64,000 nucleotides of DNA from Brachypodium distachyon (GCF_000005505.3 NC_016132.3:28076501-28140500); one strand, 5' to 3'. Counted from the stretch's first letter, positions 18,964 through 31,263 are shown. The notes: generated by a model from the sequence alone, not told the origin. A program made the numbers and translations.

Positions 18964-21421
18964 CTACACCGCTGCCTTAGCCTGCTCCTCCACCTTGGTG
19001 TCCAGCTCCTGGAGCTGGGAGAGGTAGCTGCAGACCAGCTCGCTCTTCTCGTCTAGGTGAGCCTGGGCCGTAGCAAGCACCTCCTCATGCTCCTTTCCGG
19101 CCTTCGCGTGCTCCTCGGCCAGCGGGTCCAGGGCCTGCCTATGCTCGCCGCGCGGGGCCTCCAGCTGCCGGTGGAGCTCCGTCTCTGGGATGACCGGCGC
19201 AGCGGCTTGGTCCTTGGCCTGCCGGGCTAGGCGCACTTCCTCCCGCAGCCGGGAGAGTTCCTGCCGCTCCCGGCTCCAAGTCAGACCGGCGAGTACGCCG
19301 GAGTCCGGGCTGAGAGCAGCCGCAGATGACGATGAGGCCCCCACCGCCACTGTTTGGCCGGGGACGGCATCATCCGCTTGCGGCGGAGCCTGTCGCTCCC
19401 CCGCCGCAACCTCCTCCACACCCGCGCCCGCGGGTTGCGGGGATGGAAGAGCTGCCGTTTCCCCGGCAGGAGGCGCCTCCTGCGGGGTGACCGCGGGATC
19501 CGCGTCCCCGGCCTGCGCCGCCTGGGGCGTGTTGCCGGGCTACGCCCCGGTAGCGACGTAGGGGAGCTGGGCGAAGGAGCCCCTTCCGGCTCCTCCCTCG
19601 TCCCCGCGTCCTCAGCTTCAGAGCCGAGGTCAACCACCATGGCGCCTGCCCCCGCTGCGGGCACCGTCGGGACTGCGACAAAGATAGGGGTTAGAGTTCA
19701 ACAAAAAGGTAGGTTGCCCAGCAATGGACGCAAGGGGGCTCCAAGAAAGTACCTTGCGGGGCTGATGAACTTGCGGGAGGAGCCACCTCCCCTCCAACTC
19801 CGGCCCCTGTCGCCGGGCCGCCTGCCGTGGGCTGGACTTCGCCTGCGGGTTTAGAAGATGACGCAGTTGCAGGTAAGCAGATGGGGTTAATGTACGCCAT
19901 GAGATCAAGGAGGGGATCAGTACCTGCTGCCAGCTCCTCCTCTACGGGAATTGGGTCGACGGTGGGCGCAATGGCAGCGCCGCCGGCCCCCGTGCCGGCC
20001 CGGAGGCGCGTCCTCTTGCTTGGCGTGGCGAGTGGCAAGTCAGCTCTCCCCCGCTTGCCGGCTCCCGACAAGGTGCCGTCCTTCGGGCGATTGAGCTTGA
20101 ACTCGAGCCCCGGAAGAGCCCCCGCTTCGGCGGGACCGTGGACGCTCGGGGGGTTGCCGCAGCCCTGGGCGCCGCTGCGGCGCCTGCGGCCACTACGAAG
20201 GTGGCCGCCGCCGCAGGCGCCCTTGACCTTCGTAAGATCAGGGGCGCGTCATCGTCTTCGTCATCCTCGTCCGCCACGGGGATGACCGCCCGGGTCTCGG
20301 CGACCCTGCCCGCCTCGTCGTCGTAGGATGCGATGTCGGGCCAGCTGACCTCCGACTCTTCTCTGCTCTCCTTGAGCACCCACTTCCTGCGGGGTGCAGG
20401 CGGAGGAGGGCGCGGGGTCCGAGTGGGGGAGTCGACCATCAGCCCCCACTCGTTGCAGGGTGGGTAGGCGGCGATGATGCCGTGCAGCTTCGGGACGCCA
20501 GCATGGAGGGAGAAAACCCACGACAGCAGCTCCGTCACAGGGGCGTCCTCGCCAGTGATCCCCTTCACCTACGCCTGGATGGGCCCCGGATCCACGCTCC
20601 CTTGGTGAAGGCGTGTCCTGTCCCCGGACCCCGTGTACATCCACGCGGGGCGGGAGCGAAGCTGCAGCGGCACGATGTGCCGGCTGATGTAGGCACGCGC
20701 CACGTCGAGATCAGTGAGCCCTGCTAGCCTTAGGGCCTTGATCTTCGCGACGATGGGGAGGAGCTCGGCGTCGCGGTGGTAGCGGTTCCGCCAGCTCGAT
20801 GGGCCTGAAGATGAACTCTTCGGGTTCCTCCACACGGACCCAGCACCAGTCCACCCGACATTCCTTCTCTATCTTCTTCTCCGACCGGACGATGAATTCT
20901 GATTTCATCCGGTCGCGAGCGTGGAACACCACCCCCGATGACATCGCCCCCGCTTGCTCAATGCGGGGGTAGAAGTAGTGCCAGAATAACGCCACTGACG
21001 GCACTACTCCGACGAACGCCTCACAGAGGAACTTGAAGACGGCGAGGAGAAAGAGGGAAGTGGGGTGGAGCTGCACCACCCGAAGCTGGTACGCCTCCAT
21101 GAGCACGTGGAGGAACAGGGAGTACGAGGCTACCAGCCAGGCAAGGATGAAGTGCGCGAACACCCGGAAGTCGTTTTCCTGGTGGTCGGCGTCGGCGGGG
21201 AAAATGAGGGTTTCCCCGTACTCGTTGAAGCGCGAAGCGACGGCGTGCCGGACCTTATCCAGCGCCTCGCCGTTGTAGCCAGGCCGGAAGAAGGCGCACG
21301 AGGCCCTCAGCTCCCTCCTCTTCTGATCCTTGTCCGAGGTGGGCTTCTGGGCAGCCGCCTCGCTCTTGCCAGCTGCAGGCCTCTTGGAGCCTTTTCCTTT
21401 CGTGGGAGCGGGGGGTGCCAT
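18964..21421 (-). pseudogene. Antisense ORF (aORF) with PF04195-type N-terminal domain, element C
   Basis: This is the longest copy of the antisense gene. From the ATG at 21421 (MAPPAPTKGKGSKRP) comes a basic tail, then the domain known in grasses as putative gypsy type transposon (PF04195): FAHFILAWLVASYSLFLHVL, MEAYQLRVVQLHPTSLFLLA and KFLCEAFVGVVPSVALFWHY. Next come RRIAPLQ-like PLQLRSRPAWMYTG, an LILRRS block, SKRTR and a coiled coil ([27 protein letters not shown]) ending at 18964 where the LTR remnant begins. A likely intron at 19752-19673 (80 bp, GTACTT to TCGCAG) joins the flanking frames exactly in phase 1. A second candidate is 19923-19843 (81 bp). Frameshifts near 20711, 20090 and 19530 break it. 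The function is unknown. Its order and position match aORFs of Tat elements. Confidence 0.8.
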
Positions 21422-21511
21422 GAGGAGTGTGGGCTAAAGCTGGCCGGAGGCAGGGATGCGAGGAAGATTGGAGACGGAGGGGAAAAGCTTGTCCCCTAGA
21501 GCAGCGGCGGA

Positions 21512-21519
21512 GTCTTATA
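21512..21519 (-). promoter_or_regulatory. TATA box of the antisense ORF (element C)
   Basis: GCTATAAGAC on the minus strand lies about 90 bp upstream of the aORF ATG at 21421, a usual distance for a plant core promoter. The region is inside the element, between aORF and 3' LTR. Confidence 0.5.
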
Positions 21520-21780
21520 GCGGACCGGTGCCGGGCAACGGTCGTATCCGCACCCTATGGGTGCGCTGGGTTAACTACGCCCCAAGAGGGGATAATGCAG
21601 GACATGGCCTTAACCACCCGCGTTTAATGGGGAGGTTAGGGCGGAAATCTCGCGCCCATTACTCTGCGCATAATAGCAGGGCCCTGAAGCAGCTCGGGGC
21701 CCAAGCGTCGGTTAAGGGCGTAGCCCGGCAACCGACCTGGGAAGATCCTACCCGGGAACAGGCATTGCCGGCCCACGCCC

Positions 21781-21789
21781 GGGGGCTAC
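21781..21789 (+). other. Polypurine-tract-like G run of element C
   Basis: GGGGGCTAC lies directly before the LTR start at 21790, the expected place for plus-strand priming. It is short and not purely purine. Confidence 0.4.
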
Positions 21790-22590
21790 TGTCGCACCAG
21801 TGGCACCCGGGGCGCCACCGCTACGCGACGCGTGGGCCACCTCGCTTGGTCCCCGGAAGGATCGCGCCCCGGGCAGCTCCACGCGAGAAGCCCGGCAAGT
21901 CGCCAGCCCGGCAGGGCTAGCCGGGTTGCGGGGGCTTGCCGTGCGGGGCAGTAGGAGGAATCCCGCCTGGGCACTTCCCGGGAGGGTGTTCCTGGGCGCA
22001 AGCAACCGTTACAAAGGCAGGAGCGAGCGGGAGCCACAGCGGCACCACGTGGCGCCTCAACGGGCACACCGCGCGCAGGTTTTGTCAGGACGAGGAGTGA
22101 AGCACACGCAAGCATTTAATACTCCGACCAAAAGGGGATTCCCTATCTTTTCACCCAACAGTGCCCCGCCAGGGGTAAATTTCAGGCGCCTAGACCCCTA
22201 GCTGCAGGGCTACCTAGTTTGCATGCAAGCCAACGCACCGAGGGGGAGCTTCCCTAGCTCCCCACTCGCCATTTGTCACCCATGCACCGGGGCACCTGTG
22301 GCATCCCGTTCAGTATAAAAGGAGGCAACGGTCAAAGGGTTGGACCAGTTCTCAGTTCACTACTAGCAATAGCCCGGGAACTCCCCCCGGCAACCTGTAA
22401 ACCCCAGTTCTTTGGCTAATAACAGAACTCAGAAGCAGGACGTAGGGTTTTACACCTCAGGGTGGCCCGAACCTGGGTAAAAAGTGTTCTCGTGTTCATC
22501 GTGCTCGCACGCTTCGCATTGGCCCCGCCGGTGATCGCCGGGGCAATCCCCGCAGCTCACTGCCGAACCTAAAAGCCCCGTGCTACGACA
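21790..22590 (+). mobile_element. 3' LTR of element C
   Basis: This 801-bp LTR runs from TGTCGCACCAGTGGCACCCG to GTGCTACGACA. A TATA box (TATAAAAG, 22314-22321) is followed about 120 bp later by GCAGGACGTAGGGTTTTACA and CCGAACCTGGGTAAA, a motif that also occurs in the G LTR. Its start matches the A LTR, which shows that A, B and C belong to one group. Confidence 0.88.
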
Positions 22591-22595
22591 ATCCA

Positions 22596-22915
22596 TATCT
22601 TGTAGAGAATGCCATCTTGGGTATGTCTTGGGTTCGAATCTTCAACTGATGATAGCCTGATCGCAGATCTATCTTGGAAAACACACTAGCTCCTTCCAAC
22701 TGATCAAACAAGTCATTGATCATGGGTAAAGGGTATTTGTTTTTTATGGTGACCTCATTAAGAGAACGATAGTCAACACACATCCTCATACTCTTGTCCT
22801 TCTTCTGTACAAACAGTACCGGTGCTCCCCAAGGTGATGAGCTCGGTCTGATGTACCCCTTTGCTTGCAATTCTTGCAACTGTTTCTTAAGTTTTGCTAA
22901 TTCATTTGCAGGCAT
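22596..22915 (-). pseudogene. Reverse transcriptase N-terminal half (element D)
   Basis: [40 protein letters not shown], and [15 protein letters not shown] with the first catalytic Asp are readable down to TRYG, where element C is inserted. The other half resumes at 18801. Upstream, a frameshift separates it from protease. Confidence 0.9.
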
Positions 22916-23576
22916 CCTATAGGGTCTTTTGGATATTGGGGCAGTTCCTAGAACTAGATCAATTAAAAACTCAATATCCCTACAGGTGGCATTCCTGGTA
23001 AATCCTCTGGAAACACATCCGTGTATTCATTAACGATGGGAACTTCCTCGAGACTACTCCCCTTAAGTGCATTAACCATGGCTCTTCTTCGCTTGATTTT
23101 GGATGTAAATCTGATTCTCTTTCCTTCCGGGCTGGTCACAGTAGCTGCTAGGTTAGCACAATCTATGTGTCCTTTGTGTCTAGATAGCCAGTCCATTCCT
23201 AGGATTACATCTAAACCTTGGGACTCTAGTACGATAAGGTCTGAGGGAAAAGTCTCACTGCCAAGCCTTATCAACACTCCATGACAAAATTCTAAGTGCT
23301 TTAGTCCCCATGCTTTTGCACCCATGCTTTTGAAATGAAAGAATGCGATGCTCCAGTATCAAATAATATAACTGCTAGGTTGGAGTTGATAAGGAATGTA
23401 CCAACTACGACGTCCGGTGCTTCGTAAGCCTCTTCTGCAGAAACATGGTTCAGCTTGGCCTTCACAAAGGGGTTAGGCCTCTTGTCTCCCTGGTTCTTGG
23501 TTCTTTGCTGCTTTTCTGGACACTGTGTTGAGTAGTGTCCCAATTTTTGGCAATGATAGCATTCCACTTGACTCAA
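22916..23576 (-). pseudogene. Gag zinc knuckle and aspartic protease (element D)
   Basis: CYHCQKLGHYSTQC is a CCHC nucleic-acid-binding knuckle. It is followed by VILFDTGASHSFISKAW, the protease active site with DTGA, and after a frameshift near 23315 by FPSDLIVLESQGLDVILGMD with WL, the second conserved protease block. The linker to RT ([15 protein letters not shown]) follows. The frameshift and a shortened linker after GMPP make it non-functional. Confidence 0.88.
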
Positions 23577-24552
23577 GTCCTTCTTCTCTGAGGCTGATCC
23601 ACTGCGGTGCTGACAGTGTCCATGCTGTTGCTGCTGACATTACCTCCATGGTTGCTCCCACGATGCTGACTCCCATGATGGTGGTGCCGGCGATGATCCT
23701 TGTGCTGGTGGTGGCGTTTCTCCTCATGGGATCGTCCTGATGAAGAACCAAAGTGACGGTGCCTTGGAGGTGAATGGGTACGGTGCTTGCTGTGAAATCC
23801 CATACGAAACTTGTTACTTGCCTTCCTCTTGCGGTTCTCCACTTGCTTCTGCTTGCCTTCTAAGTGGATTGCCTTGTCAACCAAATTCTGAAAACTGTGG
23901 AAATCAGATGAAACTAACTGCACACTGAGCTCGTCATTCAGACCATCCAAGAAGAGCTCCTGTTTATCTTCATCATCGGCTACGTCATCAGGGGCATAGC
24001 GAGCTAACTGAGTGAACCTCTCCAAGTCTTGGATCCTTGACGCAATGCACGGAACTGCTTCCTCATCAATCCCATACTCCCTGCTGGGACGTGAGCTTTG
24101 CGGAAACCTTCAACAAAATCATCCCAAGTGATCTCATCTCCTCCAAATCCGAACTTGAAGGTTTCCCACCAAGCTGCTGCGGCTCCTTCAAGCTGATGGC
24201 TTGCATATAGAACTCTCTCCTGATCAGTGCACTGGATGGTGAGTAGCTTCTTTTGGATGGTGCGAAGCCAATCATCTGCTTCAATGGGTTCAGCTGAGCT
24301 AGAGAAAGTAGGTGGGTGCAGCCTCAAAAACCTAGTCAAACGGTCGGAGGGTGGTGGTGGAGGTGGCGGGTTGTTGCGGTTGTTCTGGTTCAGGTTCTGA
24401 GTGAGCAGGTTCACTAGCTGAGTCTGAGCTGGCAAAAATTCAGCAAGTCCGGGTACTCCATTGTTGTTGTTGCCAACGTTGGTGTTGGGGTTGGGGTTGG
24501 TGTTGCTAGTGTTGTTGTTGCCGGTCTTGCTCCTAGTGTTGCGGGTTGACAT
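23573..24552 (-). pseudogene. Gag capsid region (element D)
   Basis: The likely start is the ATG giving MSTRNTRSKTGNNN at 24552, although the frame stays open to 24609. An Asn/Pro-rich N-terminus leads into LTRFLRLHPPTFSSSAEPIE, ADDWLRTIQKKL and LEGAAAAWWETF, the gag capsid signature of Tekay/Del elements. Near 24010 the frame shifts. The continuation holds MERFTQLARYAPDDVADDED and a His/Arg-rich tail before the zinc knuckle. Confidence 0.88.
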
Positions 24553-24715
24553 CTTGCTGGAAAAGATAAGAGTCGGGAAAGAAGGGTCTATAAGAACATA
24601 ACTACCCATAGATGCTTATAGCATGAAGAAGTCAAATAAATTGACTAAAATAAACTCGACTTTATTAAGCTCAATCAAACTCGAATGAATAGTTTCACAA
24701 AAAATCCTAAGTCTG
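24553..24715 (-). other. Leader between ORF0 and gag of element D
   Basis: About 160 bp of AT-rich sequence upstream of gag, with no gene seen. Its last five bases (GTCTG) are the left copy of the target-site duplication of the next solo LTR, and the leader continues at 27981. Confidence 0.6.
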
Positions 24716-27700
24716 TGAAGCGATCCTCCCCCTTAAAGGGTTCGATCTCTGTGCTTAACGTGCTAGTCTCTGGATTGACTCATTAGCACACACAGTTCCA
24801 AGATGTAATATCAAGATACAAAGGCAAAATACTTTATTACATCGTATCATCCAGAATTTAATTGTACTTACAGACTTGCATGACCCCTTGGGCCAGCATA
24901 AACAAATATTGTTTCAAAACCATAAAACATTGTATCATAAAACTGCAGTGGAAAGGTAGAGCAAATGGGCCTCAACTACTCCCAGAGGAGAGAGCATGCT
25001 GGAATGTAAGCACATGACCCAAGGTACACCGACGAACCTCACTCTTCGTCAGATTCACCTGCATTATTAATTGCAGCCACTACGTGGTCAATACACATTT
25101 GAATGTATTGGCAAGTTCACCTGGAAGTTATACCAGACCTAACAATGTACATGCACTATATGGCAAGGTGGGGTTTGGCTATTTGCATAAAAACATCAAT
25201 GTTTCATCCTATCATTTTTAAACAAATAGTTTTGAATTCTATTGGACACGGGTAGAAACACCCATGCTCCTATTAACCTAGGCACATTGAGTAGATACAT
25301 CACTGCTCCTACCCAGTTCAATCCATTCATTTTATTAAGAAATTGGAATGAGTGAGACCTTCCTTACAGCCCCAATATCTAGTTGCTCATAATTGTCCGT
25401 AACCGGGGACACGGCTAAGTACTTAGTTTGACACTCTCGAGAGGTTGTACACATTCCCCACAAGAAATCGACGTGTTAATCCCTTGCTATCCTGTGGGTA
25501 GAGTAGCAACGGCATCGACTACAGGAATTTTCAGAACATAATCCCCCAGACCACTTGAGGGACGCGCCCCCACCTACACTACTACATACCGATGTCACCT
25601 CGGATCCAGGTTCATATTTCTTACGTCCATCCTGGCAGAGCCATAGTACCATGTGGTTGTATTGGAAGCTACTAAACAGGAAACTAGTCCAGTCTCTGGT
25701 TACCCCGGGTGGCATTCCTCAGTTGCAACGCAGGCGCTCCCATAGAAATGGCGAGACGACTTATAGAAATGGACCCATAGAAATGGACTTGACGTTGCAT
25801 ACATCTCCAATTCCTCAAAGCAGCCCACCCAGGACGGTTCATTGAATTACTTGTTTTGCCATACACTAGGAAAACTATTGTAATTCAATAATATCATATT
25901 GTAATAATACCACTCTCGTATATTATCATAGCATAGCATTTTACTACCATGATGGCAATTGGAGGTGAGGACATGGCAAGGGTATCCTATACTACGAGGA
26001 GAAGTTATAGCTAGCATAAATACAATAATAATCCTAACAATGCAACGAATAAAATCTAGTGCATAATAAAATAATGGGATGATGATCAAAGTGAACTTGC
26101 CTTGATAGTAGTTGGTATACAAACACTCTTCACAATCCCACAGTTCGCTCTCCGAGAAAACTAATCAAACACAAACAATGCATACATAAACACACAATAT
26201 AAACAAAATAAGATGTATGCCATGATCCAATGCAAAACATGTGACATGTTTGGGTTGATTTTTTTTGGGTCATCAACTGGTCCTAAGCATCGGTAATTAA
26301 AACACATCCATAGGGTTTTAAACAAAAAGTCAAAAACAAAAGATTAAAACCCTAAATTATGGTTTTATTGGCATCAGCCAATTAATTTAATTCAAAATAT
26401 TTATTTCTCTGTCCCAATGCACAGAGGATAATAAAAAAAAAAATTGGGTACTGAATTCAATTAAAAAGGATTTCTAACTAATTAGTTATGAATTAAATGG
26501 TAATAAACCCTATTCTGTAAATTGACTGTGATTCAAATATTCAAATTTAAATTTAAACAGTGCCAAAAGATTCTACAGGTTGATAGCTTTCCCAAAAGGT
26601 AAAGTTTGTCAAATTTGGCCAAAGGGTTTAAAAGTTACAAGCATTTGAAGTTACAAGGGCTTTTCTGCAAAAATGCCATTTATTCAAACCGGGGGCTTAA
26701 AATTACATTTTTATTTGTCTATTAAAGTACCACGTGGCGTGATCTCATTGGTGCGTACCGGTTCGACGAAAATTAAACACGGGATCTAATCCTAGCCCTT
26801 GGATCTGGATCGGACAGACGGGAGCGGCTCGGGTTTACCCGGCGGCGGCGGCGCTTGTCGGAGACGGAGAAGACGGCGGCGCGGCACGGGAGGCGGCGGC
26901 ACGGGGTGTTCCGGCGACACGGGCAGCTCAGGGAGGTGCGCGGGGGTTGCCGCATGTCGAGGCGGACTCGGGGACGGGATCGGCCCAGCTTGGGGACGTA
27001 GGACGCCACGCCTAGGATGGGTCGAATGCGACGGGGAGCGGCGGACGGCAGCGGAGCTCCGGGCGGCGATGGTGACGGGCTGCGGTCCACGAAAACGAAG
27101 ACAGCGCGCGTCAAAAGAAGCGTACGGAGAAGGAGGAAAAGGCAAAGCAAAGCGGGGCAGTTCTAACCTTGCGGTTCGTCGGAGAGGAGCGAAGAACGGC
27201 GGCGGGCGGCGAGCTACTCCGGCGTGCAATTGGGCAGCACGGCCGTGTGGATTCGAGCGAGCGAGAGGGGGAAAAGAACGGGGAGTCCACGGGCTTTATA
27301 GGGACACGGGCTGCTCGCTTCGGGAAGGCCGGAATCACCGGAGACGGCGATGGCGGCGACAAGTCCGGCGTGGACTCGGCGGAGCTTCCCTTCGGGACGA
27401 AGCCTGACAGGTGGGCCCCACCTATCAGCGGCGGCGGGCGTGCGCGCGTGCGGCTGGGCTGGTCTGGCTCGGTCGGTTCGGCCCAAAATGGCCGGGCCAG
27501 TCCGGTTTTTCCCTTTTTTTTTCTTTTAGCCTTTTCTTTTTCCCTTTTTCTTATTTCTTTGATATCTTTCGATTTTGAACTCCAAATTGATCCAAATAAA
27601 TTCCAGAAAATTTGTAAAATCATGTTTTATCATGATTCAACTTTCGGAAGTAATTTCCCTTCAAAACAAAATTTATAAAAATACATTTTCCCTATAAATG

Positions 27701-27980
27701 CGTTTAGGGCTATATAACTATTTAAATAAAATAGTTTTTCAATTCCAAATAATTATTCAAAAATTATGGGATAGCTTATTTATGCAATAAACCCCTTTTA
27801 TAAATAAACCCTATTGGTTTGAAGATCTAAAGCTCAAATGGGTGAAAACCCTAGGGTTTAAATTGAAATAAAGTCTTTTAAAAGCCTTTTGAGATTCAAA
27901 TTTGAATTCAAATATGCAAATTTGGCATGATTCTCATGGATGCAATGCACATGTAAGAATTTGAAATTTTGGATGTTACA
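24716..27980 (-). mobile_element. Solo LTR 1 (F-type family), TSD GTCTG
   Basis: This 3265-bp LTR is in minus orientation, running on + from TGAAGCGATCCTCCCCCTTA to GGATGTTACA. Perfect 5-bp copies of GTCTG flank it (24711-24715, 27981-27985), and no internal genes are present, so it is a solo LTR left by recombination between two LTRs. A TATAAAG box lies on the minus strand at about 27300-27294. The many small frames in its GC-rich part (26770-27680) are not credible genes. Confidence 0.92.
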
Positions 27981-28070
27981 GTCTGCCAACCACAAAGTTT
28001 GATTGGTCAGTACTATTTAAACCAAGGACTAAGGAAGAACTAAACGAAAAGGGTTCTAATAAGATAGCGT

Positions 28071-28605
28071 CTACTCGTCACGGTCGGTCTCAATGTCGGA
28101 CTCGAAGATAACCTCCTCGGGGTCCTCCTCCTCCTCCGTCGGCTCGTCATCGTCTTCGGAGTCGGCCATCTCGTAGTCGAACTCCTCAACCCTGATCTAC
28201 ATCTCCTCCTTGTAGTCCTCGTCATTGCTGAGGAATGCCTCGTCCTCAGCCTGAACGTCCTCCCCGTCGTCACGGGCCTCCTCAAGTGCATCCTCCAGCT
28301 CGACAATTGTGGTCTGAAGTAGGTCCACACGGTTCTTCAGTTCCTGTATCTTGGTCTTCTTGCGCTGAGCCTTCTGCACCACCTCGTCTAACTCCTCCTG
28401 CAGGATGTAGGCTGTCTCCTGCAACTGTCACAGCTCTTCCTTCGCGTCGTTGTTCAGGGCCTCCAGTGCCTGCACCTTCTACTACGACTCCACGTCCTTG
28501 GCCTTTAGCAGATCGTTCTCCCGCTTGAGAGCAGCGATCTGAATATCAGCCAGGGCTAACTCCCGGTTCATCTCATCCCGGGCATGAAGGTGCGCATCCG
28601 AGATG
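28071..28605 (-). pseudogene. ORF0, coiled-coil protein upstream of gag (element D)
   Basis: The frame on the minus strand gives ELALADIQIAALKRENDLLK, then EELDEVVQKAQRKKTKIQEL and KNRVDLLQTTIVELEDALEE, a clear heptad coiled coil, and an acidic tail (DDDEPTEEEEDPEEV) to a TAG at 28071. In-frame stops at about 28484 and 28430 break it. The N-terminus is cut at 28605 by the next LTR. F has a protein in the same place (35410-36046) with an acidic tail. It lies in the same direction as gag. The role is unknown. Confidence 0.65.
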
Positions 28606-31263
28606 TTCGATCTCTGTGCTTATTTGTGCTAGTCCCTGGATTGACTCACTAGCACACACAGTTTCAAGATGTAATACCAAGATACAAAGGTCAAAATGTA
28701 CTTTATTACATCGTATCATCCAGATCTTAATTGTACTTACAAATTTGCATGACCCCTTCGGTCAGCATAACAAATAGAGTTCCAAGATAACAAAATATTG
28801 TTTCTCAAACGGCAGCGGAAAAAGGTCGAGCAAATGGGCCACATCTACTCCCAAAGGAGAGAGCATGTTGGAATGTAAGCACATGACCCAAAGAACATCG
28901 ACGAACCTCACTCTTCGTCAGATTCACCTGCATTATTGATTGCAGCCACTACGTGGTCAATACATTGAATGTATTGGCAAGTTCACCTGGAAATTATAAC
29001 AGATCCTACCAAGTATATGCAATTGAGGTATAGTGGGGTTCAGGCTTTATGGCATGGTAGCAAAAACATAGTTTATCCTACTACAATTGAATGTTACATT
29101 ATTGTTAACTAACGGACACGGGGTAGAAACACCCATGCTTTTATTAACCTAGAGCACATTGAGTAGATACATCAAGTGCCCCTACCCTGTTCAAACCATT
29201 CATTTTATTTAAGAAATTTGAATGAGTGAGACCTTCTTTACAGCCCCAATATCTAGTTGCTCATAATTGCCCGTAACCGGGGACACGGCTAAGTACTTAG
29301 TTTGACACTCTCGAGAGGTTGTACACATTCCCCACAAGAAATCGACGTGTCAATCCCTTGCTATCCTCCGGGTGGAGTAGCAACGGCATCGACTTCAAGA
29401 ATTTTCAGAACATATTCCCCCAGACCACCTGAGGGACCTGCGCTCCCACCTACACAACTACCTCAGTACAATCCCTCGGATCTGGGTTCATATTTCTTAC
29501 TCCATCCAGCCAGAGCCCATTTAGCTTGTGGTTGTACTTTAAGCTACTAAACAGGAAACTAGTCCAATCTCTGATACCCCAGGTGGCATTCCACATTTGC
29601 AACGCAAGCGGTCCCCGAATCCGCGGAAGTGACGTCCATGGACGATCCATCTCCGAATCCACAGAGACTCGACTCAGAGGAACCCATAGAAATGGATCTG
29701 ACGTCGCATAACATCTCAAAATCTCAAAGCAGTCCACCCAAGATGGTTCATTAGGGTTGTTTTTGCCAAGTTTCCAAAATCACTCCACATCATCATTTCA
29801 CAGTGATTGAGATTCCCTCCCATGTTTACTAACATAACATGGCTAAGAAATACTAATCACGATGGCTAGTGGTGGATGATTCATGGCAAAGGTAACCCTA
29901 TAGCTAGTAGGTCAATCATAGCTAGCATAAGTACGAGTAATAGTCTTATCAATGCATTTCTACAAATAACTCTAATGCATAAATATTTTAAAAACAATAA
30001 TAATAGGATATGATCAAAGTGAACTTGCCTTGGTAACAGTTGGAGTTCAAACACTCGTTACAATCATAAGGTTCGCTCTCCGAGAAAACTGTACGATCAA
30101 ACAAACATACACATACATAAACACCCAATTCACATCATGACAAAAATGTATGCTATGATGCAATGCAACATGTGACATGATTGGGTTTATTTTATTTGGG
30201 TGATCAGCTGATCCTAAGCATAAGTAATTAAAACAAATGCATTAGGTTTAAAAACAAAAAGCAAAAGCTAGGGTTTAAACCCTAAAATAAGGTTTTATTT
30301 GCATCTGCAAAAAAATTTAATTCAAAATATTTATTTCTCTGTCCCAATGGACAGAGGACAATTAAACAAATTTTTGGGCACTGGTTTCAATTAAAAAGGA
30401 CTTCTAAATAATTAGTTATGAATTAAATAGCATTAAAAGCCTTTCTGTAATTTGACTATGGTTCAAATATTCAAATTTAAATTTAAAAAGTGCCAAAAGA
30501 TTCTACAGGTTGAGAGCTTTCAAAAAAGGTAAAGTTTGCCAAATTTGGCCAAGGGGTTTAAAAGTTATAAGCATTTGAAGTTACAGGGGCTTTTCTGCAA
30601 AAGTGCCATTTAATCAATTCCGAGATTAAAATTTTATTCTCGTTTTTATTTAAGCAATGCCACGTGGCGCGTTCTCATTAGACGGTACCGGTTCGATTAA
30701 AATTAAAACAGGGATCTAATCTCGGCCGTTAATCTTAGATCGGACGGCTCGGGAGCATCGGGCTCACCTCCGGGAACCTAGGGTTCCGGCGAGGAACTTC
30801 GGCAGCGGCGGGGAGCGGCGGCGAGCGCCGTCTCCGGCGGTCGCCGGTCGTCGGGGAGGAGACGGGCGTGAGCGGCGCGACGAGACTAGCTCGGTGACGC
30901 GGTCCGTTCGGCGAGGCGAGGATGAGTGCGACGCCTAGGACGGTGTGAACGCGACGGCAAGCAGCGGAGCTTTGGCGAGTGGTGGCGCGGCTTCTCCGCT
31001 GACCTAAAGGGAAAACCGTGCAGGTCATGAGGTGTGCGAGGACGAGGGAAGGCGAACGGGCTAGAAAAGGGCGGAGCTTGACCTTAGGGTTCACCGGCGG
31101 CGACCAAAATGTGCGGCGGCGGGCGAAGAGCTTCGGTGAGAGATTCCGATGGCGTGGGCGCGTGCGAGCGGGGGTGAGCAGAGGGGAAAGAAAGAGGAGG
31201 GGCGGGGCTTTATAGGGGCGCGCTCGGGTTGCTTCAGGAAGGCCGAAATCGGCGAGGAGCAGC
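28606..31263 (-). mobile_element. Truncated F-family LTR (LTR 2), minus orientation
   Basis: It is homologous to solo LTRs 1 and 3, starting within GTTCGATCTCTGTGCTTA (about the first 30 bp missing) and ending just past its TATA region (GGGCTTTATAGGGGCG, 31204-31219). The remaining roughly 700 bp is absent. At 31264 it is joined to the plus-strand F LTR. No genes inside. It could be the 5' LTR of D or an independent insertion. Confidence 0.8.

Larger units (their letters stand above)
18802..22590 (+). mobile_element. Element C: Tat-lineage deletion derivative with only the antisense ORF
   Basis: The ends are TGTCGCACC (18802) and CTACGACA (22590). Structure: about 155 bp of the 5' LTR, antisense ORF, a G-run before the 3' LTR, and a full 3' LTR. 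The rest of the 5' LTR, PBS, gag, pol and spacer are missing, deleted at about 18957. Compared with A, more than 8 kb is absent. Confidence 0.88.
18797..22595. repeat. Target-site duplication flanking element C
   Basis: GTCCA at 18797-18801 and ATCCA at 22591-22595 flank the TG...CA ends of C (one mismatch). Both fall on the same Gly-Leu codons of the D reverse transcriptase, so C split this gene. Confidence 0.8.

Noticed and set aside
26773..27678. Frames in the GC-rich part of solo LTR 1 as a gene
   Set aside because: Low-complexity Arg/Pro/Gly sequence within an LTR. The matching frames in LTR 3 and F differ.
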